DNA of 64,000 nucleotides, from contig OY744553.1 in assembly GCA_963556195.1 (NCBI GenBank), positions 11,929,096-11,993,095 of the forward strand, given 5' to 3'. Every line of letters begins with the position of its first letter. Position 1 is the first letter of the stretch. Below, piece by piece: positions 44,597 through 56,200 of the stretch. Below the pieces are notes generated by a model. That model saw only the letters and a list, made by a program, of their open reading frames with translations, searched no databases and was not told where the DNA came from. The stretch is from Sepiola atlantica (Eukaryota > Mollusca > Cephalopoda > Sepiida > Sepiolidae). Both the position numbers and the translations under genes were made by a program.

Positions 44597-45260
44597 TATG
44601 TATTGGCGTCCTTCAGTCGCAACGACATTTTATCACCGCCGTATTGGGATGTTGTTTGTGTGCATCTTTTTGTGTGACTGTAGAGACCAATTCTTGATTT
44701 GCATGGTCTACTACAGCCTTGACATACGAAAGATGTTGCGCAATGTGTCACCTCGACTTGTTGGTCTGTCTGTAGGTTCGCTCTTCTCCTAGCTCTCTTG
44801 TCAGCGTTTTCATCGTGGAGGGTCTTCTCACTGATGATCATTCCTAGGCGTATCTGTTTTCTCCAGGCAGGTCTGTCAGCTGCAGAGGCTTCCCATGTAT
44901 TAATGTCAATTGGGCATGCTTTCATATCTTGCTTGCAGACATCCTTGAAGCAGAGATGGGGACGACCCCTTTTTCTTGAGCTTAACGCAAGCTCGCCGTA
45001 GAGAAGGTCTTTAGGGATTCGCCCATTATCCATCCTGCACACATGGCCCAGCCAGCGAAGACGTCGCTCACGCAGAAGGGAGTAGATGGATGAAATGCCT
45101 GCTCTTTGCAGAACATCATTGTTATTCAGTTTGTTTTGCCATGTGATCCCAAGTATCCTACGTAGGCACCTCATATGGAAGACCTGGAGTTTCCTATCCT
45201 GTGATGAGTATGTGGTCCAGGACTCACTCCCATACAGTAGGGCACTGAGAACGCACGCTC
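44596..45260 (-). pseudogene. Non-LTR retrotransposon, C-terminal domain with CCHC-type zinc finger
   Basis: The frame is open on the minus strand for over 190 codons from about 45260 to a stop at 44596. It reads ACVLSALLYGSESWT, MRCLRRILGITWQ, RLRWLGHVCRM, KRGRPHLCFKDV and DRPAWR, the standard post-RT 'thumb' segment of RTE/CR1-like LINEs, then FVCQGC-X12-HTKRC, a C-X2-C-X12-H-X3-C finger. The RT catalytic domain is not present; the element is 5'-truncated, but the remaining part is uninterrupted and looks young. It ends TTGCGACTGAAGGACGCCAA, shared with the SINE at 44236-44400. Confidence 0.85.
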
Positions 45261-45714
45261 TGGGTAAAAAGCTAAAACTTAGTTTAAAGGCTGCCAGAGT
45301 TCATGTTGTCATTTACAAGTAAGTATGTGCTAGAATCTGGAAGCGTGTCGCCATCTTGTTATTTTTGAAGTATTAAAGAGAACTCAAATTAGTAGAAAAA
45401 TAAAGAAGAGTCGTAGGTGGTATGAGAAGGTCCGTACATCTTAGGAGAGTAAATCAACGTGGGAAGTGTTGTTGCATAGCCCTCTGCTTAACACCATAAA
45501 TCATATAGTTTGCATACTTTTAAATTTCTCCCTCGCCGCGTAGAGGGTGCGTCGTCTAGTGGTTGAATTCTTTCTTCTTTTTTTCTGCCGTGAACCACGG
45601 CGCTACAACACAAAAGCTCCATGACCGACTCGAAAGACAAACAATCTTTTATATTTCATTTCTGTTTCATTTGAAGCGTTAGTTATCCGTCAGCTGGGAG
45701 ATATTCACTAACGT
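45261..45714. other. Unassigned sequence
   Basis: No recognised element. A short CGCCGCGTAGAGGGTGCGTC block near 45535 is GC-rich but non-coding. Confidence 0.4.
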
Positions 45715-45763
<49 letters not shown>

Positions 45764-46170
45764 GCAAATTACTGTTTTCGTAATTACTTATCAATTAAGT
45801 CCTTAACCATTCGTGGAGGAGGGAAAAGATATATTTCGCCTGTATTTTCTTAGTGAATTAATTCCCTTAATCAAATTGCGGACTACATCCTAAATCACAT
45901 CTGATAGGTTCGCCTCCAAAACCCAGACTCTGCTTCCACGCAAAGGCCCGTGACACCACAGACCCTTTATCGCAGGTGCACATTGACCCTTGATCTGAGG
46001 TCTCGTCGCGCGGTGAAACTGTCACGTCTGTGAGCTCCGACTGTGAAAACAGCCCTATTCTGCACTCGACTGCACGTGTTCACCCGCACTAATTCGCGCA
46101 AGTCAAACCACCGATTTCCAACAGATACGTCCATTCCCATAGGGCCATTATCCAACAGTGTCGCCAACTT
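45715..46170 (-). repeat. Dispersed repeat 'X', copy 2
   Basis: Reverse complement of the 9.0-9.5-kb copy with the same order of blocks and the same terminal (GA)n/(CT)n run (45717-45760). Divergence is substantial, so this is an old family. Confidence 0.65.
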
Positions 46171-46574
46171 GTTTTTTAGGTATCGTGTTGACGCCGATAG
46201 CCGATACTAAAGACGGTTTTGTTTGCGCACAAAAAGAGGAGTTTAGTGGTAATCTTAGCGGCGTGAGTGAGTTCGGCAGCTCGACCTTCTCGCGGCTAAA
46301 AAAGAACAATGAATAACTCCAATGTAGTTCTTTATATAACCATTGAGAGCTGGTGCAGAAATACAGTTTCTGATTGGTTAAATCACAATCGAAATTAAGT
46401 TTTTTTGCTCCAATCAGCATCAAGCTTACAAGTTAAGCAAATATATCAGACCTCGTTATGTCGGCTGTTGCCGTTGTAGTTGCTTCTTCTTCTTTCGTGT
46501 GAATCAGATGATTGCATTAGTTTCCCCGATGTATTTCTAGTTAGAAATCTTTCTGGATAGACATCGGATACTCA
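46171..46574. other. Unassigned sequence
   Basis: No repeat partner or domain visible. Confidence 0.4.
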
Positions 46575-46715
46575 CGGGAAGGACCACGAGAAGGTTGCCA
46601 ACATCCCTAAGTGAAAGTGGTACTGTGGAACCGACTGGATTCGAACTTGGAACACCCAGGTCTTCAGTCCGTGTCGTTATCCAGTTAACCATCGTCACCT
46701 TGCTACTGCTGCGAG
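46575..46715 (-). repeat. tRNA-derived SINE
   Basis: On the minus strand, A box TGGTTAACTGG (complement at 46681-46691) and B box GTTCGAATCC (complement at 46637-46646) match the Pol III consensus closely. The TGTTGGCAACCTTC tail is shared with the array at 47697-48273. Confidence 0.8.
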
Positions 46716-46936
46716 AAAAGTCTCGCTTATTCTTCATTTTCAGACTTCAAGCAATCCCTTTGTATTTTCTAGAAGCATGTCTTGCAAGCATTTATTATAA
46801 AAAAATAAGATTTTCATAGTTACGGATAGGCAAACACAAATGATAGTTTTTCCTCATCCTGAACAGACGACAGCATATTTTCTTCTATTTTCCAGTCGAG
46901 CAAATGTCTGAACTACTTTAACGTTGACTGATTATT

Positions 46937-47210
46937 CCCCCCTCCCACCGCGGAAAGATGTGACACAAGGGCGGAAAGTGGGATTTTGTGGACCAGTGCA
47001 CTAGAGGTACTTCACTCTGACCCCCTAAAAAATGTCTGGGCGGCTTCGTCGGCATTCTCCAGTCGGGGCGCCTCAGGCAGTTATAAATAAACTAAAATCA
47101 CCCCAAAGAAGAGAAGTCTAGGCCCGCGAGGGTGTACCACCTAGGACTACCCAGAACCATACCTCAGTCCGACAGAAGGAAGGCCACCATCAGTCATAAT
47201 GTCCCACCGC
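46937..47210 (-). repeat. U2-headed SINE, diverged copy
   Basis: AAGATGTGACACAAGG, GGAAAGTGGGATTTTG, CTCCAGTCGGGGCGCCTCAG and GGGTGTACCACCTAGGACT follow the order of the 38-kb copies. The U2-like head is not preserved. Confidence 0.68.
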
Positions 47211-47696
47211 CATAGGACTGATTGTCGAGAACGAATCTTCGACATGGTCAGAATGGCGTCTCTGAGTTTCACAGTAAGACTGTGCAAGAAAGACGGCTTT
47301 AACGTAGACTGTTAGATATGTTCACTAATGTTTGGGGCTGTGCTGTAATAACTTAGAAGAAATTCAGAACGAGCTAGGAATAGGGTGCGATCTACTTTTA
47401 TATAGACTTCTTGACAGTGTTGCTAACTGAGATTTTCAAAACCCGTTGGATCGGAACCAAAAAAATCTCCAGAAAACCGCTAGATTTTAACTTTTAGTAT
47501 ACTATGTAAAACTATTACGAATATGAGTGAGTTTCCATGTTTTTATACACATTTCTATTTCAATGTTATTTAAATTCTTATTTGGCACTTAACTATTATT
47601 TGTATTCAATTTGAAAATTTAAAAACCAAACAAACAAGGGAAGTAATTCATGAATGATTTATTTTAATGTTTTCTTTTTTACAACTGATTAGCACA
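47211..47696. other. AT-rich spacer, nothing recognised
   Basis: No feature visible. Confidence 0.5.
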
Positions 47697-48273
47697 ATAC
47701 CGAAGGGGTTTGTTATACTTAGCATGAGGATAAAGTTGAGACTTGTGCTCAACATACACTTACAATATTGATAAGTTGGTTTAGTGGTTAACGGCACGGA
47801 CTGACAACCTGGGTGTGCCAAGTTCCACAAAAACATTTCTCTTAGGATGTTGGCAACCTTCACGCCCCCCCTCCTGTAACTACCCGATACCGAAGGGGTA
47901 TGTTATACTTAGCATGAGGATAAAGTTGAGGCATACACTTACAATATTGATAAGTTGGGAAACGGCGGTGGTTTAGTCGTTAACGACACGGACTGACAAC
48001 CTGGGTGTGCCAAGTTCCACAAAAACACTTTCTCTTAGGATGTTGGCAACCTTCACGCGCCCCCTCCTGTAACTACCCGATACCGAGGGGGTATGTTATA
48101 CTTAGCATGAGGATAAAGTTGAGACTTGTGCTCAACATACACTTACAATATTGATAAGTTGGTTTAGTGGTTAACGGCACGGACTGACAACCTGGGTGTG
48201 CCAAGTTCCACAAAAACATTTCTCTTAGGATGTTGGCAACCTTCACGCGCCCCCCTCCTGTAACTACCCGATG
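47697..48273 (+). repeat. Three-copy tandem array of a tRNA-type SINE (about 191-bp period)
   Basis: CGAAGGGGTTTGTTATACTT-like starts occur at 47701, 47891 and 48084. Each unit has an A box TGGTTTAGTGG then TTAACGGCACGGACTGACAA and ends AGGATGTTGGCAACCTTC. The B box is destroyed (AAGTTCCACAAAA where AGTTCGAATCC is expected). The middle unit lacks the GACTTGTGCTCAA block and gains GGAAACGGCGG. The head is homologous to the SINE at 46575-46715. Confidence 0.85.
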
Positions 48274-48339
48274 TCTTTCTCGAAAGAAAGATATCGGGGA
48301 AACCAATGCCAACAATTGAATCATCTGATTCATACGAAA

Positions 48340-48700
48340 TGAATGAATACTTCAATACTTCAATGGATTGTGCTCCGATGAACTTCCCCCTCGACGTAAA
48401 TTCGCTAGACCGACTCGACAATCAGCCAAATCCCATCCATTCACTGTGGAGGTCCCCAGATGCCGGAGAGCTTTCTACTCCAATAACTTCTTTCCTCGTG
48501 CTGCTGACCTCTGAAAATCCTTCCCTGCCCTCTGTTTCCCCGACAGTACCGATATGCAGAGGTTTAAAACTAATGTAAACAGACATCTCGCTGCAGAGTT
48601 CCCAATTTAGAATGACACCCTAAACCTACTCCCTAATTCTCAGTAGCCCCTTACGTCTACAGTGGCGTCCTGCCTTGTCTGGGGTGAAATATCATTAAAA
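48340..48700 (+). pseudogene. Jockey-like LINE 3' end (family of 4785-5665)
   Basis: With frame changes the plus strand reads LCSDELPP, RPTRQSAKSHPFTVEVPRC, FYSNNFFPRA and DMQRFKTNVNRHLAAEFPI, colinear with 4865-5130 on the minus strand. The nucleotide 3' end CCTTACGTCTACAGTGGCGT then CCTGCCTTGTCTGGG is nearly the same. 5'-truncated and frameshifted. Confidence 0.8.
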
Positions 48701-48767
48701 AATAAATAAATAATCATAAATAAATTATCGTTAAAAATTCAGGTGTTCTCGAGAGTTGTCAGGATCG

Positions 48768-48842
48768 TTTTCATTCGCAAACCAGTTTTCATTCTCAAAC
48801 CAGTTTTCATTCGCAAACCAGTTTTCATTCGCAAACCAGTTT
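48768..48842. repeat. 18-bp tandem repeat, four copies
   Basis: CATTCGCAAACCAGTTTT repeated, one copy with CATTCTC. Confidence 0.9.
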
Positions 48843-49304
48843 TCTTGTGTTAAGGAAGTGTTACTGGTAGATACCTGTTGCTGTTGGTGTACCCCAGAAG
48901 CGTCTCCCCTTTCGCTATACAGTACTATCTGAAATTGCTGAGTGGTAAACGAAATCTTCAGATTTTATAGAAATAAACTACTAGCTACTAGATCAGATTT
49001 TACGAGCTAGATTCCAAAAGAAATCTCCAGATCCAGCGGGAAAACCACTAAATTGGCAACACTGCATCTAGGCATCTTTATTATTGGTTTTGACTGTGCT
49101 GCAATCATAGTAACAATAGTGAAGCAGTCTAATACGGGTCGGAAAGGACAGTCGACACTATATTTCTCCTTCTATTCTTCAGTTGAGAACGGATCCGAAA
49201 TACTTTTACGTGGACTTCTAGGCGGGTTTATTCTTGTTAAGGGTTGTGATTAGTGATGGGACGATTACAATATTTTTTTCGATTCCGATTCTATTCTAAA
49301 ATTG
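48843..49304. other. Unassigned sequence
   Basis: No recognised element. Confidence 0.4.
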
Positions 49305-49376
49305 TTTGGGAACACCATCTGTTGTTAACAGTGAGTGATCACGGATAATGACTGGTGTGAAAACTCTTTTTGGGTA

Positions 49377-49378
<2 letters not shown>
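49305..49378 (+). repeat. RLE-family 3' terminus, copy G (very short)
   Basis: ACACCATCTGTTGTTAACAG, GTGAGTGATCACGGATAATG and ACTGGTGTGAAAACTC correspond to the last 75 bp of the intact element (ACCACAGGTTGTCGGCAG, TGACCACTGACGATGACC, AGTGTGATAACTCC). It runs into (TAA)n. Confidence 0.7.
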
Positions 49379-49431
<53 letters not shown>

Positions 49432-49578
49432 TAATAATAAAAATAAAAATAATAATAATATAATAATAATAATAAAAATAATAAAAATAATAATAATAAT
49501 AATAAATAAAAAATACTACTACTACTACTACTACTTCTACTACTGCTACTACTACTACTACTACTACTACTACTAATA
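49379..49578. repeat. (TAA)n/(AAAAT)n/(TAC)n triplet array between two RLE-family ends
   Basis: A TAA run to about 49430, an AT-rich interrupted segment, then TAC triplets (49514-49573) and TAATAA. Copy G lies on its left and copy C on its right. Confidence 0.9.
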
Positions 49579-49945
49579 ATAAATGCTATTAGCCTCAGCT
49601 GATACCACACAAAATAGTCCTGAAAGACCAAGGAGGATGGGAAGACCGAGGAGGGATAGCACTAACCAGACCGCCACTGGAAGAGTACGGAGAGTACTGA
49701 GATCTTAAAGAAGTTTATTGCTATCGAAATCCCTGAAAAGACCAACGGTCGTTACTAGCGAGAAAGACATGGTAAGCGGATGTTGTGATAACGCAAAGTC
49801 ATTTGTAATGGTTATCGAAAGAGTTGGAGAGTGCTGGAAATCTGGGGAGACTTGTTGTCATTCAGACTCCAGGGAATACCACCGGTTATTATCAGTAAGC
49901 ACTCACTAGTGATCAACTGTGTGAGAACTCCTAGTGAGTAAATAA
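49579..49945 (+). repeat. RLE-family 3' end, copy C (possible non-autonomous unit)
   Basis: It starts AATGCTATTAGCCTCAGCTG just after TAATAATAA and ends ACTCCTAGTGAGTAAATAAC. Copy E (61976-62297, minus) starts at the same base after the same TAA flank and ends likewise. Its match to the intact 3' UTR includes CGACCGAGGAGGGATAGCAC-like text, CCACTGGAAGAG and GGAGACTTGTTGTCA. Confidence 0.8.
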
Positions 49946-49954
49946 CAATAATAA

Positions 49955-50560
<606 letters not shown>

Positions 50561-51100
50561 TTCAAGTCTCGAGCGTATGAATTGAAGACGTATTTTGGGT
50601 AGATATACAAATGTTATATTTATTGTGAATTTTAATTTTAACTAATAAGAAGCTTCTGAGATTTCAATTCGGGGTCGGGAGATAATATTTTTTGCGTTTT
50701 GAGTTGAACGTTATTAAACCCCCCCCCCTCTCTCTCCAAAAAGAAGCTTGTCACGTTAGAGATATAGAACAACATTGACCGTTATTTTTCAGCTGGCGAT
50801 AAACATTTCAAGTCTCGAGCGTATGAATTGAAGACGTATTTTGGGTAGATATACAAATGTTATATTTATTGTGAATTTTAATTTTAACTAATAAGAAGCT
50901 TCTGAGATTTCAATTCGGGGTCGGGAGATAATATTTTTTGCGTTTTGAGTTGAACGTTGTTAACCCCCCCCCCTCTCTCTCCAAAAAGAAGCTTGTCACG
51001 TTAGAGATATAGAACAACATTGACCGTTATTTTTCAGCTGGCGATAAACATTTCAAGTCTCGAGCGTATGAATTGAAGACGTATTTTGGGTAGATATACA
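50561..51100. repeat. 245-246-bp tandem repeat, 2.2 copies
   Basis: TTCAAGTCTCGAGCGTATGA starts at 50561, 50807 and 51052. The first two copies differ almost only in the length of a C run (50710-50730) and one base. The third copy breaks off near 51100 in front of (TA)n(TG)n. Confidence 0.95.
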
Positions 51101-51112
51101 TTTGTAAATGTT

Positions 51113-51116
<4 letters not shown>

Positions 51117-51179
<63 letters not shown>

Positions 51180-51315
51180 AATTTGTTCAATATAGACTGA
51201 ATGTTTGATAACTTTGCGTCAATTTATTAGACAAACCTAGGAGGGGAATCTATCATCTTTCTTTATTTTTTTTTATTTAAGAATATCCTAGAAAACTTAT
51301 ACTATGTAATTAGGT

Positions 51316-51386
<71 letters not shown>

Positions 51387-51430
51387 ATGTATATATATAT
51401 GTGTGTATGTGTATGTATGTGTGTATTAGG
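51117..51430. repeat. (TA)n/(TG)n microsatellites
   Basis: TA then TG runs at 51117-51180 and 51320-51425, separated by unassigned AT-rich sequence. Confidence 0.95.
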
Positions 51431-52818
51431 TACGTGCAATATCAATGGCCGATTCCAAAAATGTAAAAACATTTTGACCCTTCCTTCACTTAAATATTCA
51501 GGAAATCAACCAGATTTTATGAAATTTTCAATATTTATTAATCCACAATCACGGAATATAATGAAACTATTTTTTTTTGCTTTTAAATCTTGGTGAAAAC
51601 ATATTATTTTTTTAACACAAAATACACCTTTACTAAAGTTATAATTTTGTATATTAATAAAAAATACAATTTTTATTTTATTTTATTTTTATTTATTTAT
51701 TTATTTATTTATTTTTTATTTTTTTATTTTATTTTATTTTATTTTATTTTATTTTATTTTTTTTTTAATAAAAATAAAGCATTGTAAGGTTAACAATTAA
51801 AAAACATATTTAAAAAAAAATATATTTTGTATATTACGAAAAAGACCCCCAAATACCGTGTTAACAAAATCACTATAACTCGAAGAAAAATTAATTTTTG
51901 TAATTAGCGATATTATTGTTTAATCAATATTTTCACAAAAAAAAAATAATATAATTCCAAAAAATATGTCATGTGATTTTAATGATTAGAATTTCTGGGA
52001 AAATAAAAAATGCGACATAATTATATATTTTAATTTTCATACATGAACGTGTATCATCAGCGCAATTTTTTTTGTTTTTTTCAATGTATAAATTGTCAGT
52101 GAAGTCATTAACTTTAATTTACTTTTTCACACTTAAAATAAAAAATACACTTTATTTTAAAAAGAATCAATGTAATTTATCGTTACGACACGTTAAGAAT
52201 AAATCGAGTAACTAAAGTTTTAAATCATGTAAAAAAAAAATGATAAAATTGACGCAGTTCGTAACGTAAAAATAATTTTCAACATTTATAAGTTTTATTT
52301 CAAATTCTAAGAAAAAAAATTGGTAAACAGATGTCATCAATAATTAAAAACTAATACCAAGTTTAATATGAACCACTTTTGTTAAAAATAAAATAAGATG
52401 TTAATTGCGTACACTCACAAATATTTTAATTAAATAAGCATTTCCCTTTTTATTATAACAAAATAAGGGTACTTAAATTTGTTTGTAGCGTTAAAAAGAA
52501 TAAAGAAATTAATGGATAATAATTTTTCAACTTCTATAAATTATTACAAAACCATTTTTATATATAAAGTTAAAAATGATAAATTATAACATTTTTTTCT
52601 TCTTCCATATATTCTGCATAGCGATAGTCAATTGGTAAACAAAGTTGTTTGCCGATTATGTGACGTCGGATTTTACTCATTTATGACTTTTGGGGGTATA
52701 ATTTTCCTAACTTTTAGTAAAATGTGTTTTTTTTGTTGTTTTTTTTAACTCAATATCTTATGACTTTAATTTAATAATTATCTTTGAAATAGTTCCCAAA
52801 AACTTATATTTATCTTTC

Positions 52819-52858
<40 letters not shown>

Positions 52859-52925
52859 TTACGTTTAGGCTTTTATCTTTCAAACACAAGAGGCGGCCAT
52901 TTTTGCACGTGCCTGGTGTGTATAT
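51431..52925. other. AT-rich spacer
   Basis: Poly-A/T rich with ATTT arrays (51675-51770) and a T run at 52826-52853. No coding or RNA signal. Confidence 0.55.
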
Positions 52926-52959
52926 GTGTATGTGTATATATATATATATAATTATTATC

Positions 52960-53120
52960 TTTTTTATTTATTTATTTATTTTTATTTATTTATCAATTAT
53001 TCATTATTATTTATTTATTTATTTTTTATTTATTTATTTATCTATTTATTTATTTATTTATTTTTATTTTTTATTTATTTATTTATATATTTATTTTATT
53101 TATTTATTTTTTTTTTTTTC
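52960..53120. repeat. (TTTA)n array upstream of the intact retrotransposon
   Basis: Imperfect TTTA/TTTTA units up to about 53120, where the retroelement 5' end begins. Confidence 0.9.
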
Positions 53121-53144
53121 GTAAATGTTTCTTTATGTATGTGT

Positions 53145-53206
53145 GATAGTGCACCTTGAACCTCATGAAAATGAGAGAAACACTATCCCTGTGACAGGAT
53201 CACAGG
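53145..53206 (+). promoter_or_regulatory. Foldable 5' leader of the retrotransposon
   Basis: Three perfect helices can be drawn: an outer stem GATAGTG (53145-53151) with CACTATC (53181-53187); an inner hairpin CTCAT-GAAA-ATGAG (53162-53175); and an adjacent hairpin CCTGTGA-CAGGA-TCACAGG (53188-53206). Some RLE elements start with HDV-like self-cleaving ribozymes; I cannot fit this leader to that double-pseudoknot by eye. Confidence 0.6.
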
Positions 53207-53254
53207 TAAACTAAGCCTGGGCCTGGTGTTGCCACAAACACTAAACCATGATAA

Positions 53255-56200
53255 ATGTCTATAAACACAAATAAACGCCGTGGGACTCAGAAGAAAGATC
53301 TGAGTGTCATGATGGGCAGGTGCTCCCTCGATGGCCAACATGGGGGACCCGGTCCGCATCCTGCGAATGTTGGCCCTTCTCATTTCAGAAACAAGACAAC
53401 GGACAAGAACCAGGTAAGTAACCTCTCTGATTCCAGGTATGACAAAGACACAGACCAGAGACAAGTAAACCAGAGCGAAAACAGCAAACTGGAAAGATAT
53501 AGAAAGAAATGGACCATGAAAGAGAACAGACTGGTGATGGAGTGCTACTATAAAAGCCGCTACCCTATAGAAAGAGGCTACCGAAAACGAATGAAACATC
53601 TCTGGGACATTGCTAGTGACCCACATACAACGGAACAAAGGATAGCAGATCAAGCAAGACAGATCCTCAAGCGAGGATGGTTCTCGGAGATGGAACTGAC
53701 GGAAATAAGACAGAAGGCTAATGGCGAAACGGAGCAAGAAACACCATCAAAGGAGAGACCACAGGAAGAGGACAGGCAAAACATACACACTGAAACTGAA
53801 GAGATTGAAGACTACGGAATCACAGAACCAGGGGAGATAGAAGACTGCGGAACCACAGAACCTGCTGAGAAAGAACTCAACGAAAAAGAAGCAAGTGAAG
53901 TGGAGAACATAAGACGATACATGTTAGAAAACAAAACAAAACTCCCATCTCTCAGGAATGAAGTAGCGAAGAAGTTACAAGCAGAAACAGAAAGAGTAAA
54001 CAGACTCCTCACACACATCCCAACAGAAACTATTACAGACCTAAACAACCTGATATATGCAGGGGCAAAATCGGTAAGTATGAAACTAAGAAACGAAGAG
54101 AATGGACAAAAGAGAGGACCGACAAAACCTGGATGGGAAATCAGACTGGAAACCCAGATCACCAAACTTCGGAAAGAAGCTAAAACCGTGAACAGAAGGA
54201 AGGAGGACATGAAACGATTAAGAAGCAAAAATCAGAAACGCAAGGAAAAACTAAATGAGAAACATGAAGAAATAAAACAAAGGATAGCAGCAATAGAAAA
54301 AAGACTGAGACGATACAGGTACAAATCAGAACAGAGCAAACAGAACAGGACCTTTGAAAACAATGAAAGCCAGTTTTACAAAAACGTAAATAGAGAAAAT
54401 ACAACGACAGAGCAACCGAACCCAACAGAAACAAAACAATTCTGGAGCAAGATATGGGAAGAACCAAAAAAGCACAACAAGAATGCCCAATGGTTGAAAA
54501 ACATGAAAGATGAACTGCAAGAAATCGAAGAAGGAACCGAAACAGAAATCAACAAAGAAACGATCAAGAAAACCCTAAGAAAAATGGCAAACTGGAGAGC
54601 ACCAGGCCACGATGGAATACATGCATACTGGTTTAAAAAATTCACGACCCTGCATGAAAGAATAGCGCAGAAACTGAGCGGATGTATCCGCAAAACAGAC
54701 ATACCAGAATGGATGACGGAAGGAAGAACAACACTAATACAAAAAGACCCCAAAAAGGGAACGACCCCCAGCAACTACAGACCGATAACATGTCTACCAA
54801 TAATGTGGAAAATTCTCACAGCACAACTGAGAGAACAAATCTACCAATCCCTGGACAAACGTGGACTGCTCCCCGAGGAACAAAAAGGATGCCGGAAAGG
54901 ACAAAGAGGTGCACATGATCTACTATACATTGATCAAAAGACTCTGAAGGAGGTGAAGAGAAGACAAAAGAACATAACCATGGCATGGATTGACTACAAG
55001 AAAGCCTACGACAGAATCCTCCAAACATGGATAATTGAATGCTTAAAAATATACAAGATACCAGACAGGATTATTAATCTCATCCAGAAAGCAATGGAAA
55101 CATGGAGACTAAAACTGACAGCCGGAGGACAATACCTGTCTGAGATAAAAATACAGAGAGGCATTTTTCAAGGAGACTCTCTATCACCACTACTGTTTAT
55201 AATAGCCATGATGCCACTCAACTACATACTCAGAAAGTGTGATGCCGGATACAGGTTTACGGATACAGAACAAAGAATAAACCACCTGATGTACATGGAT
55301 GACCTTAAACTGTTTGCAAAAAACAAAACAGAACTGGAAAAGCTGATAAACACAACCAGGATATTCAGCCAGGATATCCAAATGGAGTTTGGAATAGAAA
55401 AATGTGCACTGCTAGAGATCAAAAGAGGAAAACTGGAAAAGACAGAAGGTATAGAACTCCCCAACCAAGAGGAGATGAGGGCGCTAGGAGAACAAGATAG
55501 TTACAAATACCTGGGAGTTCTGGAAGCAGACACAATCAAATATACAGAAATGAAAGAGAAGATTGGAAAAGAATATCTACGAAGAACAAGGAAACTCTTA
55601 GAAACTAAACTATATAGCAGAAACCTAGTAAAAGGGATAAACACATGGGCTGTATCACTAATAAGATACTCTGGACCATTCATAGGCTGGACCAAAGAAG
55701 AACTCAGGCACCTTGACCAAAGAACTAGAAAACTAATGACTATGCACAATGCACTGCACCCAAAAGACGACACGGACAGACTCTACGTGAAAAGAAATGA
55801 AGGAGGTAGAGGACTGGTAAGTATAGAAGACTGTGTGGAAGACACGAAAAAAGAGCTGGAGAAATATGTAACCCAGAACACGGAAAGACTGATCGCCACA
55901 GCAAGAGACACCAGCCCAACAAACAACCCCGGAAGCACTGAAACCAGAAACAAAAAGACAAGAAAGGAAAAGTGGGAAGAAAAACAACTACATGGACGCT
56001 TTATAAGACTCACAAGCGATGAAGCCAATGAAAACAGCTGGGCATGGCTAAGAAAAGGAAACCTGAACAGAGAAACGGAATCTCTGCTGACGGCCGCACA
56101 GAACAATGCGATTAGGACAAACTTTATTAAAGCAAAAATAGATAAAACCCAGGAAAACAGCAAATGCAGATTGTGTGGACAAAGAGACGAAACGATAAAT

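Noticed and set aside
47697..48273. CRISPR-like array
   Set aside because: The units are 190-bp SINE-derived tandem repeats without spacers, in a eukaryotic context.
53145..53250. HDV-like ribozyme at the retrotransposon 5' end
   Set aside because: Simple helices are visible but I could not lay out the required double pseudoknot and catalytic C by eye; kept only as a structured leader.
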